A DNA stretch of 64,000 nucleotides from Microcella pacifica. Its GTDB lineage: Bacteria > Actinomycetota > Actinomycetes > Actinomycetales > Microbacteriaceae. Positions within the stretch are counted from its first letter, which is position 1. Each line of letters starts with the position of its first letter. Location: positions 27,417 through 91,416 of the forward strand of contig NZ_VIKT02000012.1 in the NCBI RefSeq assembly GCF_009371975.2, given 5' to 3'. Of this stretch, positions 24,230 through 31,317 are shown in pieces. The notes under the pieces were generated by a model. It worked only from the letters and a program-made list of their open reading frames with translations, did not search any database and was not told where the DNA came from. Both the position numbers and the translations under genes were made by a program.

Positions 24230-24691
24230 CTACGTGCGATTCACGCACAGAGCGGCGAGTTCGGGTCGGAGCCAGCCGATGATCCTCCGAGGCGCGGACG
24301 ATGTTGTGGGCCCAAGGACCCTGTCACCGGTCGATGATAAGCACGGTACGACTCGTCCGAACCACGCGCGAACGCCCAGGATGAACAGGCCCGCCAGGCA
24401 ACCGACAATCACGGTCATGCCACCTGCCATGAGGTAGGCGGCTTCGTTCTCGTCAGACGCGTCGGCCGTGTCGACAAGCACCCTGAGTTCGGTCGAGAGC
24501 AGCGCCTGACCACTGTCGGATGACAAGGATCGCTCGACAGGGCCCTGAGTCGCTTGCGAGTGATGGGCGACAAGGATCGCCGCGGCGACGAGGAGGAGTG
24601 TGACGATCGCCATGCCCACTCTCGCGGTTGTGGCGTGATGCCGAGGCGCAAGGTCGACTCGGAAATCTCGGCGCCACGAGACCTGCGTCAT
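24230..24691 (-). CDS. Two-helix membrane protein of unknown function
   Basis: About 153 residues with helices at about 26-44 (VGMAIVTLLLVAAAILVAH) and 87-108 (YLMAGGMTVIVGCLAGLFIL). A short extracytoplasmic loop rich in Ser, Asp and Glu separates them, and the tail is basic with two cysteines. I do not recognise the family. The layout resembles DUF6153-like actinobacterial membrane proteins, but key residues do not convince me. The ATG at 24691 comes one base after the stop of the ArsR gene, so it is probably cotranslated with it. The link to the zinc-type sensor and CDF exporter suggests a role in metal handling (inference). Confidence 0.55.
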   Translation of the reverse strand: MTQVSWRRDFRVDLAPRHHATTARVGMAIVTLLLVAAAILVAHHSQATQGPVERSLSSDSGQALLSTELRVLVDTADASDENEAAYLMAGGMTVIVGCLAGLFILGVRAWFGRVVPCLSSTGDRVLGPTTSSAPRRIIGWLRPELAALCVNRT

Positions 24692-24692
24692 G

Positions 24693-25184
24693 CTAGAGGT
24701 CACCACTCTCGATCGTCCGACGCGCGCCGTCGGACCGCGCACCGAGCTGGTCGTCGTGCTCATTCCCGGGGTGCAAGAGCACTAGGTGTCCCACGTGCTC
24801 CAGACCCAACTCGAGGAGCACGCGTACGTGCGAATCGGCCAGGGCGTAGTACGCGTGGCGACCCTCTCGCTTGACTCCGACAACGCGGTGGGCGCGGAGC
24901 AGGCGGAGGGCATGCGACACCGAGGATTCGCTCGCGTCTACGACGCGAGCGATATCGTGCACGGCCATGGGACCCGGCAACAGGGCGATCAGTATGCGTA
25001 CCCGCCCGGGATCACCGAGAAGGCGGAATATGTCGGCCAAGTCGGAAACATGCGGCGTGTGTGGCATCTTTGCCCGCACCTGCTCAGCGTGATCGGAATG
25101 ATCGGATCCGGGAGGCACCTCGCGGTGCCGCCTCGAGCCGATGTCCTCCATGGTTCTGATGATACTCCGCACTCCTTCGCTCAC
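24693..25184 (-). CDS. ArsR/SmtB-family metal-sensing repressor (CzrA-like)
   Basis: A 163-residue winged-helix repressor. The DNA-binding helix is around ASESSVSHALRLLRAHRVV, followed by the wing KREGRHAYYAL. The C-terminal helix has the exact alpha-5 metal site pattern D-x-H-x10-H-x2-H (DSH at the start, then H-VG-H), as in the zinc/cobalt sensors CzrA and SmtB. No alpha-3 Cys motif is present. An N-terminal extension of about 40 residues has several His. The GTG at 25184 overlaps the CDF stop by four bases; an ATG at 25151 is possible. It should derepress the CDF operon when zinc or cobalt is bound. Confidence 0.87.
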   Translation of the reverse strand: MSEGVRSIIRTMEDIGSRRHREVPPGSDHSDHAEQVRAKMPHTPHVSDLADIFRLLGDPGRVRILIALLPGPMAVHDIARVVDASESSVSHALRLLRAHRVVGVKREGRHAYYALADSHVRVLLELGLEHVGHLVLLHPGNEHDDQLGARSDGARRTIESGDL

Positions 25185-25990
25185 ACGGCCCGAGGAGCCT
25201 CATCGAATGCCATCGGTTCGCACTGGATAGTCGGGTGGTCGATGCTGTAGTCGTCCCGCAAGACAATCAGTATCTCGTCGAGGACGCCGTGGTAGTCGTG
25301 CTCGGGGGAGACAACGATGTGTCCGCTCGCAGCTTCCAACCCTGATGTCACGGTCCAGACATGGAGATCGTGGATGTCGACAACCCCGTCAACGGAGAGT
25401 ATCGCCGCGCGCAGCTCGCCAAGATCGATGTGTGGCGGCGCCACTTCCAGAAGGATCCTGAGCGCTTGCCTGCTCAGCCTCCACGTGCGCGGGAGAATGA
25501 AGAGCCCGATCGCGACCCCGACAATCGGATCCGCATAAGCCCATCCCGTGGTGAGCAGCACGACGGCCGCCGCGATGACCCCGACCGATCCGAGCAGATC
25601 CGCCAAGACCTCGAGGTATGCTCCCCGGATGTTGAGGCTTTCCCGAGAGCCAGCCATGAGGAGACGGAAACTCACGATGTTGATGAGCAACCCGATCGTC
25701 GACACGACCAGGAGAGGCACACCAGGCACGTCAGGCGGCTCGCTGAAACGTTGGATCGCTTCGACGATGACGTATCCAGCCACGCCGAAGAGCAAGGCTC
25801 CGTTGGCGAGTGCCGCGAGAACCTCCAGCCGGTAGAGCCCATACGTGCGCTGGAGGGTGGCCGGGCGTTTCGCCAGAGTGATGGCCGCCAGAGCCATCCC
25901 GAGCCCGATCACGTCCGTCGCCATGTGTGCAGCATCGGAGATCAACGCGAGCGAATTCACGGCGATTCCGGCCACGAACTCGACCACCAT
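25181..25990 (-). CDS. CDF-family cation efflux transporter, N-terminally short
   Basis: A 269-residue cation diffusion facilitator. It has the helix-2 metal site ISDAAHMATD (HxxxD), the helix-5 site YLEVLADLLGSVG, and a C-terminal cytoplasmic domain with IHDLHVWTVTSG. It should export Zn2+ (or Co2+/Cd2+) in exchange for protons. The first ATG (25990) lies within transmembrane helix 1, the usual His-rich N terminus is absent, and no Shine-Dalgarno sequence precedes it. A deletion or frameshift at the 5' end is likely, or the real start is non-standard. It is coupled by GTGA to the ArsR sensor. Confidence 0.82.
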   Translation of the reverse strand: MVVEFVAGIAVNSLALISDAAHMATDVIGLGMALAAITLAKRPATLQRTYGLYRLEVLAALANGALLFGVAGYVIVEAIQRFSEPPDVPGVPLLVVSTIGLLINIVSFRLLMAGSRESLNIRGAYLEVLADLLGSVGVIAAAVVLLTTGWAYADPIVGVAIGLFILPRTWRLSRQALRILLEVAPPHIDLGELRAAILSVDGVVDIHDLHVWTVTSGLEAASGHIVVSPEHDYHGVLDEILIVLRDDYSIDHPTIQCEPMAFDEAPRAV

Positions 25991-26478
25991 GCAGTTCAGG
26001 CGAGCGCTGGCGCGAGGGCGTAGCTGTGCGCTGGCCGTTCCGCGAGCCAGTCTTGGCCTTGTCGCGTGGCGCGGTGTCGGTTACGGACGCTACGTCAGCA
26101 GGAGCTTGCGTCGCAGTCACGGGTGTTTGCCGTGTCGACGCGGGAAGGCCCCACGCACTCAAGGGCGCGAGCGAGCGGCCGGGCCGATCATCCGAGTCGG
26201 TGCCACCGAGACGTCGCGGCCATCGCGGCATGCCACTCGCTATTGCAGAAGGGCTCCCTCGGTCGTCGCTCCTAGACAACTCAGGAGGGACTGCGGGCTG
26301 TGACCACGGGCCGGCTCGAGCGCACCGACCCCCTCCGACGCCGGTGGATCGCTCAGGGTAGATTGATTCGGATTGCGTTCGCGACCATCATGAGTACGCC
26401 GTCCGCTCAGGTAGCGTGGCTCCAGACCCCTCCATTGCGAGCCGCAGACCCGCATGTCACGAAAGGCGAGCATGACCC
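25991..26478. other. 488-bp region without a recognisable gene
   Basis: The gap separates the shortened CDF gene (-) from the VKOR gene (+). Short open frames exist on both strands but none has a family signature or a ribosome binding site. On the minus strand the first ~30 codons next to the CDF start could be displaced N-terminal CDF sequence: one frame reads SYALAPALA just before a stop, and the CDF frame continues LNCMVVEFVAG. I see no tRNA, terminal repeat or clear operator. It must hold promoters for both neighbours. Confidence 0.5.
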
Positions 26479-27087
26479 ATGAACGAGCGCATACTCCAGC
26501 CAGTCGGTCACCGGTCGCCGGTCGCGCTCGCGATCGTCCTGCTTGCCTCGGGGCTGATCGGATGGTTTGCCTCTGCGGCCCTGCTGGTGGAGCGGATCCG
26601 TAGCCTGCAGAACCCGACCGTCTCGCTCAGTTGCGACATCAGTCCGTTCGTAACGTGCGGCGCTCTTTTCGACCGCTGGCAGGCATCTCTGCTGGGCTTC
26701 CCGAACCCGATCCTGGGTGTCGCGGGCTTCGTTGCGCCAATCGTCGTCGCCGCGGGCCTGCTCGCTGGAGCGCGCTTCAGCGCCTGGTACTGGCGACTAT
26801 TCACGGCCGGTGTTCTCGGAGCGTGGCTTTTTGTCACGTGGCTCTTCGCACAGAGCGTTTTCGTGATCGGGGTGTTGTGCCCGTACTGCATGGTCGTCTG
26901 GGCAGTCACAATTCCTCTGTGGTGGTACCTGGTGTCATGGGCGTTGCGTAGCGGCGCTCTCTTCGGGACCAGGGCACGGCGGTTCGGCGAGTGGTTCTTC
27001 CCGTTCGCGTGGGTCGCCACGCTGGCGAATTACGCCGTGATCGTGATATCCATTCTGGTCGAATTTCCGTTTCTCTTGAGCGGGTAG
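26479..27087 (+). CDS. Vitamin K epoxide reductase family protein (VKOR)
   Basis: A 202-residue four- to five-helix membrane protein. It has the paired loop cysteines of bacterial VKOR (CDISPFVTCG) and the helix-4 redox pair VLCPYCMVVW next to the quinone site. It would take electrons from DsbA-like proteins and pass them to menaquinone, replacing DsbB as in mycobacteria. The fused thioredoxin domain of some homologues is absent, so the free DsbA-like proteins at 19648 and 23452 are the likely partners. The ATG at 26479 has a weak GAAAGG 12 bp upstream; an out-of-frame ATG overlaps it seven bases earlier. Confidence 0.9.
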   Translation: MNERILQPVGHRSPVALAIVLLASGLIGWFASAALLVERIRSLQNPTVSLSCDISPFVTCGALFDRWQASLLGFPNPILGVAGFVAPIVVAAGLLAGARFSAWYWRLFTAGVLGAWLFVTWLFAQSVFVIGVLCPYCMVVWAVTIPLWWYLVSWALRSGALFGTRARRFGEWFFPFAWVATLANYAVIVISILVEFPFLLSG

Positions 27088-27111
27088 CAGCCCGGCACTG
27101 TCCGCCCGCTC
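27078..27111. terminator. Hairpin between convergent VKOR and M56 genes
   Basis: GAGCGGG (27078-27084), which overlaps the VKOR stop codon, can pair with CCCGCTC (27105-27111) around a 20-nt loop. It lies in the 78-bp gap between convergent genes. No T-tract follows. Confidence 0.35.
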
Positions 27112-27165
27112 GCGCTGTGCGACTCGTGAGCCAGAGTGCGCCCAGGCGTCTGCTGGCTCTGGCGA

Positions 27166-27987
27166 TCAACGGGTCATGGAGGCACAACGCACTGCCAGCG
27201 TGCGGCGACCGCGATTCCCGTAGCGGGCGGCGATGCGCTCGGCGCGCAGCGTGAGGGTGTCGTCATTCTGGTAGACGCCGAGGCGAATCAGCGCGTTGGA
27301 AAGGTTGACTGCTCCAGCGTGGCGCGCCGCATCATCATCGGCGATCAGCTCAATGCTGAGCCGGGTCGTGCGGTGCAGTTGACGCGCAACCTCGGCGCGC
27401 GGCAGGCACGCGAGATGGAGATCAGCCAGTCGCGTCGCCAAGAGGTGGCCCCAGCGAAGGTGCGCGCTCTCGTGGGCGATGACTGCACCCACTTGCGCGG
27501 GGTTCAGCAGGGCCTTGAGGCCCGTGGAAATGACGACGATGCCGCCGGAGACGGGAATCGCGCAAGCGATAGGTTCGTCCGTTTCGCACTCGAGCACCAG
27601 CGTGCCGCCGACCTGCTCGGCGTGATGCGGCAGCGACAGGAGCGTGGATCGATTATGACGCTGTGCGCCAAGGACCCTTTCGAGAGCGACCGAGATGACC
27701 GTGACCAAGCCCGAGAATGCGATAGCGGTGATCCAGCCAAGCAAGGAGATCGCCACCTGCTCGCCCCAGGGCTCTGCCGACCTCGTGGATACGGAGACAG
27801 CAGCACCGACGCTGAGCACCATCGCACCACCCATCAACATCATTCCCAGCACAAGGGCGACGTGCCACAGTGCCAGCGCCAGTGCGGGGCGACGCACTTG
27901 CCATCGCGCCTGCCTCAATACCCGTGGGGAGACCACCAGAAGTGTGAACGCGGCACTCGTGAGCGCACCCACCAACGCGAGTGTCAC
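27166..27987 (-). CDS. M56-family membrane metallopeptidase
   Basis: A 273-residue BlaR1/MecR1-like protease core. Three helices (about 2-20, 36-63, 78-104) precede a zinc protease domain with HESAH at 172-176 and the downstream Glu in IELIADDDAARHAG. There is no C-terminal penicillin-binding sensor domain, so it is not a beta-lactam receptor of the classical form. In the BlaI system such proteases cleave the repressor. Here it overlaps the blaI-type gene by four bases (ATGA), so the pair forms one signalling unit. The signal is unknown; the surrounding copper genes suggest metal or envelope stress (inference). Confidence 0.85.
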   Translation of the reverse strand: MTLALVGALTSAAFTLLVVSPRVLRQARWQVRRPALALALWHVALVLGMMLMGGAMVLSVGAAVSVSTRSAEPWGEQVAISLLGWITAIAFSGLVTVISVALERVLGAQRHNRSTLLSLPHHAEQVGGTLVLECETDEPIACAIPVSGGIVVISTGLKALLNPAQVGAVIAHESAHLRWGHLLATRLADLHLACLPRAEVARQLHRTTRLSIELIADDDAARHAGAVNLSNALIRLGVYQNDDTLTLRAERIAARYGNRGRRTLAVRCASMTR

Positions 27988-28364
27988 GGCGTCATGGTGC
28001 GATCGTACGCAAGGGCGGCTCGCAGGAGCGCCGAATCGACATCGTCGAGGTTTCCGACGAATTTCACGAGGGCCGCCCGACGGTCCTCGACCGTTGCGAG
28101 CGCCGACAGCATCGAATCGCTCGCGTCCTCCGCCTCTGATCGAACCGCGGCAAACTTCACTCGGCGAGGCGACAGCGCAATCCGGCGCACCCGGCCCTTG
28201 GCCACAAGGCGTTCCAGCGACGTCAGCACGGTGGTGTAGGCCGGCTTCTTGCCGGGCAGCGCCTCCTGAATCTCAGCCGCCCCGAGGGGCTCTGCGCTTC
28301 GGTGAAGCACTCCGACGATCTCGCTCTCGAGCTGCCCCTGTGCGCGCGTCTTGCGTCCGGGCAT
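27984..28364 (-). CDS. BlaI/MecI/CopY-family repressor
   Basis: A 126-residue winged-helix repressor. The DNA-binding segment is LGAAEIQEALPGKKPAYTTV followed by the LTSLERLVAKGRVRR helix and wing, and the dimerisation half is C-terminal. The family binds TACA-n2-TGTA-type dyads and is inactivated by an M56 protease. The ATG at 28364 is chosen because GGAGG lies seven bases before it; the frame upstream has no family similarity. A CTCTACA half-site (28388-28394) lies 24 bp before the start, consistent with autoregulation. A full dyad is at 29099-29116. Confidence 0.88.
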   Translation of the reverse strand: MPGRKTRAQGQLESEIVGVLHRSAEPLGAAEIQEALPGKKPAYTTVLTSLERLVAKGRVRRIALSPRRVKFAAVRSEAEDASDSMLSALATVEDRRAALVKFVGNLDDVDSALLRAALAYDRTMTP

Positions 28365-28465
28365 GTCACGCCTCCTTCTCTCCAGCACTCTACAAGTTCC
28401 GCTCCAGAGCTCGGCGGCCCGCATGCACGTCGTGGCGCAGACGCGACGGCGGCGAGAGACAGTGG

Positions 28466-29074
28466 TTAGGGAACGACGATCGCGATGGACATCACCACCA
28501 TGCCGAGCCCCATCACGATTGAGCTGACATGGTCACCGTAGAGGAGCGGCTCGCGCACTCGGCCGCGCCGGATGCTCCCGATAAGTCCTGCGAGGATCTT
28601 CGCCACGCCCGCCACCAGTGCCACGATCGTCCCGACACCCAGCCAGGTCACCGCCAGAGGCAGAGAGCCGTGAACTTCGCCCTGCATTCCCGACATCGAG
28701 CCCTCTGCCATCGCGCCACCGTCGGACATCGCGATGAGCATCCAGCACATCGTGGCCATCATGACGGCGTGAAGGTACTGCAAGGCGGCTGAGTGCTCGA
28801 GCAGCTCGCGTCGAAGCCAGCCTGCCTGCTCAGCCACTCCGAGACCGGCGAACCAGAGGGCAGCCAACGCAAAGAGGAGGATCTGCGGCCAGGGCGCAAG
28901 AGACATGCCCCACGGCCACGTCATCGCGATCATCCCCGATGACATGGCCATGTGCAGCAGCATCTCGATGCGCGTGAACCCACGACGCGACAGAACGAGC
29001 CGAAACAGCGCGTAGCTCCCAGCAGCCGCGAGCGCGATGGTGATTCCCCACTGTGCGGCAAGTCCTTCGACCAC
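28466..29074 (-). CDS. DUF5134 membrane protein
   Basis: A 202-residue protein with about six helices and many methionines and histidines. These include LLHMAMSSGMIAMTWPWGMS, LQYLHAVMMATMCWMLIAMS and a Met/Gly loop AMAEGSMSGMQGEVHGS. DUF5134 proteins occur next to copper genes in actinobacteria, and the Met/His clusters suit Cu(I) contact, but no function has been shown. The GTG at 29074 starts just before helix 1. A palindromic BlaI-type operator lies 25 bp upstream, and the BlaI gene follows 101 bp downstream. Confidence 0.75.
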   Translation of the reverse strand: MVEGLAAQWGITIALAAAGSYALFRLVLSRRGFTRIEMLLHMAMSSGMIAMTWPWGMSLAPWPQILLFALAALWFAGLGVAEQAGWLRRELLEHSAALQYLHAVMMATMCWMLIAMSDGGAMAEGSMSGMQGEVHGSLPLAVTWLGVGTIVALVAGVAKILAGLIGSIRRGRVREPLLYGDHVSSIVMGLGMVVMSIAIVVP

Positions 29075-29098
29075 GTCGAATCCTCTTCCCAGTTTATC

Positions 29099-29116
29099 TC
29101 TACTCTGTGTAGTAGA
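29099..29116. promoter_or_regulatory. BlaI/CopY-type operator (TCTACT-n6-AGTAGA)
   Basis: TCTACTCTGTGTAGTAGA is an 18-bp dyad with 6-bp arms. Its right half contains TGTAGTA, the half-site form known for BlaI of mycobacteria. A TACTCTG repeat at 29125-29131 and a TGTAGAG half-site at 29140-29146 lie beside it, and CTCTACA recurs upstream of the BlaI gene. It sits 25 bp upstream of DUF5134 and 162 bp upstream of the divergent CopD-CtaG start. Confidence 0.6.
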
Positions 29117-29277
29117 ACAGGAGCTACTCTGCCACACGATGTAGAGTTCCGGCATGCTGGTGGCGCACGGGGAGGGTAACGTGAAGACAACTGACTGGCT
29201 GCGCCGTGAGTCCAGCTCGACGTGCAGCACACTAGCGCGCCCGGCCCGGGCGCGGAGTCAGTGTTGGTGGTGCCGCG

Positions 29278-29448
29278 ATGAGCTCTGATAAGAACGGGCG
29301 CACCTCGATCCACCCTTCGCTCAAGCCCGCACGCCCGCACCGCGGTATACTCGCCGTTTTCGTCGCCGGTGTCTCGCTGCAGGCTGCCGGCGTTCCCGCG
29401 CTGGCTGTCGTTCTCCTGGGCAGCTCGGGATATGACGCACTCGCGTGA
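29278..29448 (+). pseudogene. Separated N-terminal segment of the CopD-CtaG fusion, ended by TGA
   Basis: An ATG at 29278 opens a frame of 56 codons with a basic N terminus and one transmembrane helix (GILAVFVAGVSLQAAGVPAL). It is stopped by TGA at 29446-29448. The same frame continues directly as SYPGIFTSLLSAILRVV and on through the 614-residue CopD-CtaG protein. Homologous fusions have a first helix followed by a Y-PG segment at this place, so the TGA most likely replaces a sense codon such as CGA. It could be a real nonsense mutation, a sequencing error, or a split with restart downstream. Confidence 0.6.
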
Positions 29449-29472
29449 AGCTACCCCGGAATCTTCACGTCC

Positions 29473-31317
29473 TTGCTGTCGGCGATCCTGCGCGTCGTTG
29501 CCGAAGGAGCCTCGTGGCTCACGGTCGGGGCCCTCGTCTGCGCTCTCTTCCTGCGTGCCGTGCCAGGACAGTCGCGTCGCCTCCTCGACCAAGACTTCGA
29601 GGTTCGTGTCGGTCGAGCATCCGCTCTGGTGTGGGCCGGTTCAGCGCTCCTGCTGATCCCGGTCGATGCGGCGGATGCCAATGGACAGACGATCGAAACG
29701 CTGCTCTTGCCCGGAGCTTTGCCGTACCTGGTGCAAGGCTCGTACCTTCCTGGAGCGTGGATCGTCGCCTTCATTCTGGCCTCCGCCAGCTACTTCCTCC
29801 TCGCCTTGGGTTCACGCTGGACGACCTTCCTGCCGGCCCTGCTCGCCTCGATGTTGGCTGTGCTCGCACCCGTCGTGGTCGGCCAGGTTCTGGTAGGTCC
29901 CGGGCATGACTTCGGGTCGGATGCGGCGATCATCGGAGTTCCCGTCAGCGCGGCGCTCTTCGGGGCAAGCACTGTCCTTACTTTGCGGCTGTGCTCCGGG
30001 CGCGCGATCCGACCCGGCACCCTTGACAGATTCGTGCGCATGGCCTGGTTCGCCTGGCCACTCGTTCTTGGATCGGAAATGGTGCTCGCGGCGTTCAAAC
30101 TTGTCGGCCCCGACCCGTGGCAAACAGCTACCGCGACCTTGATCCTCACACGCTTGGGTCTGCTCGTGGGTCTCGCGTGCCTCTTCGCGTTCACCGTCAT
30201 CGGTGAGCGCCGCAGGCGCATATCGCGGCACCAACTGACGCTTCTCTCGTGCGTCGGGACGACTCTCTCGTTGACCTATCTACTGGTAGGTGTCGTGATG
30301 ACACGTATCCCGCCGCCCCAGTACTTCGTGCCCACGACGATCGCGGAGGTGTTCTTCGGCTTCACGATTGATGAGGCCCCAACCTTGACCGTGCTCGCGA
30401 CGAGCTGGCGGCCCAACATCCTGTTCGCAGTCATCGCCGTTTCGGCCGTCATCTTGTACCTCGCGGCTCTGAGGCGAGTTCGGTCTCGCGGGCATGCCTG
30501 GCCGCTTGGTCGCACCGTCTCCTGGGTGCTGGGGTGGGTGGTAGTCGTCGTCGCCACCAGTTCGGGTCTGGGCAAGTATTCGGGCATCGACTTTGGCGTG
30601 CACATGACGGTGCACATGGCCCTCAACATGCTGGCGCCGCTCTTGCTGGTCATGGGCGGCGTAGTCACCCTCTTCTTGCGTGCAACCACGCCAGCCGGGA
30701 CTCATGGAGCCGCAGGCCCGCACGAGTGGCTTGCCGCGGTTCTCAAGTGGCGGGTCTTGCGAGTGCTCTACAACCCTCTGCTCATCTTCGTTCTGTTCAT
30801 CGGGTCCTACTACGGGCTGTATTTCACCGGTCTGTTTGAGGAAGCGATGCGGTTCCACTGGGGCCACCAAGCGATGAATCTGCACTTCCTCATCGTCGGA
30901 TATCTCTACTACTCCCTCATCATCGGCGTCGACCGGCCTCCGCGCCCCTTGCCTCACCTCGGCCGGCTGGGATTCGTTCTCGCTGCGATGCCGTTCCACG
31001 CCTTCTTCGGCGTCATTCTCATGACCAGCACCACACTCATCGCCGAAGACTTCTACCGGCAGGTCGGGGCACCCTGGGCCGACCTCAGTGCCTCGCAATA
31101 TGTCGGCGGCGGTGTGGCCTGGGCCGGCGGCGAACTGCCTCTCCTGATCGTCATCATCGCCCTCGGTATCCAGTGGGCACGTCAAGATCAGCGCGAGGCC
31201 GTGCGTAAAGACCGGCACTTCGATTCCGGCCTCGACGACGATTTCGAGGAGTACAACGCAATGCTCCGGCGCCTCGCGAACCGACGTGCAACCGCCGACT
31301 CCCGAGAGGACACATGA
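29473..31317 (+). CDS. CopD-CtaG fusion: copper-resistance D domain plus oxidase assembly domain
   Basis: The open part spans about 614 residues and 14 or so helices. The N-terminal half is a CopD-like copper-uptake domain. The C-terminal half is a caa3-CtaG domain (FGVHMTVHMALNMLAPLLL with three His, YYGLYFTGLF, MPFHAFFGVILM) ending EEYNAMLRRLANR. Such fusions move or insert copper at the membrane. An in-frame TGA at 29446-29448 cuts off the first helix; the earliest restart codon is TTG at 29473, with only a weak GGA before it. Function therefore depends on restart or readthrough. It overlaps copA by four bases (ATGA). Confidence 0.8.
   Translation: MLSAILRVVAEGASWLTVGALVCALFLRAVPGQSRRLLDQDFEVRVGRASALVWAGSALLLIPVDAADANGQTIETLLLPGALPYLVQGSYLPGAWIVAFILASASYFLLALGSRWTTFLPALLASMLAVLAPVVVGQVLVGPGHDFGSDAAIIGVPVSAALFGASTVLTLRLCSGRAIRPGTLDRFVRMAWFAWPLVLGSEMVLAAFKLVGPDPWQTATATLILTRLGLLVGLACLFAFTVIGERRRRISRHQLTLLSCVGTTLSLTYLLVGVVMTRIPPPQYFVPTTIAEVFFGFTIDEAPTLTVLATSWRPNILFAVIAVSAVILYLAALRRVRSRGHAWPLGRTVSWVLGWVVVVVATSSGLGKYSGIDFGVHMTVHMALNMLAPLLLVMGGVVTLFLRATTPAGTHGAAGPHEWLAAVLKWRVLRVLYNPLLIFVLFIGSYYGLYFTGLFEEAMRFHWGHQAMNLHFLIVGYLYYSLIIGVDRPPRPLPHLGRLGFVLAAMPFHAFFGVILMTSTTLIAEDFYRQVGAPWADLSASQYVGGGVAWAGGELPLLIVIIALGIQWARQDQREAVRKDRHFDSGLDDDFEEYNAMLRRLANRRATADSREDT

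Noticed and set aside
26240..26473. 77-codon minus-strand frame in the gap before VKOR
   Set aside because: No ribosome binding site, no domain, and low similarity to any protein type I know.
29446..29448. TGA read as selenocysteine
   Set aside because: The position falls in a membrane-protein loop with no Cys in homologues that I know of, and I see no convincing SECIS-like hairpin right after it.
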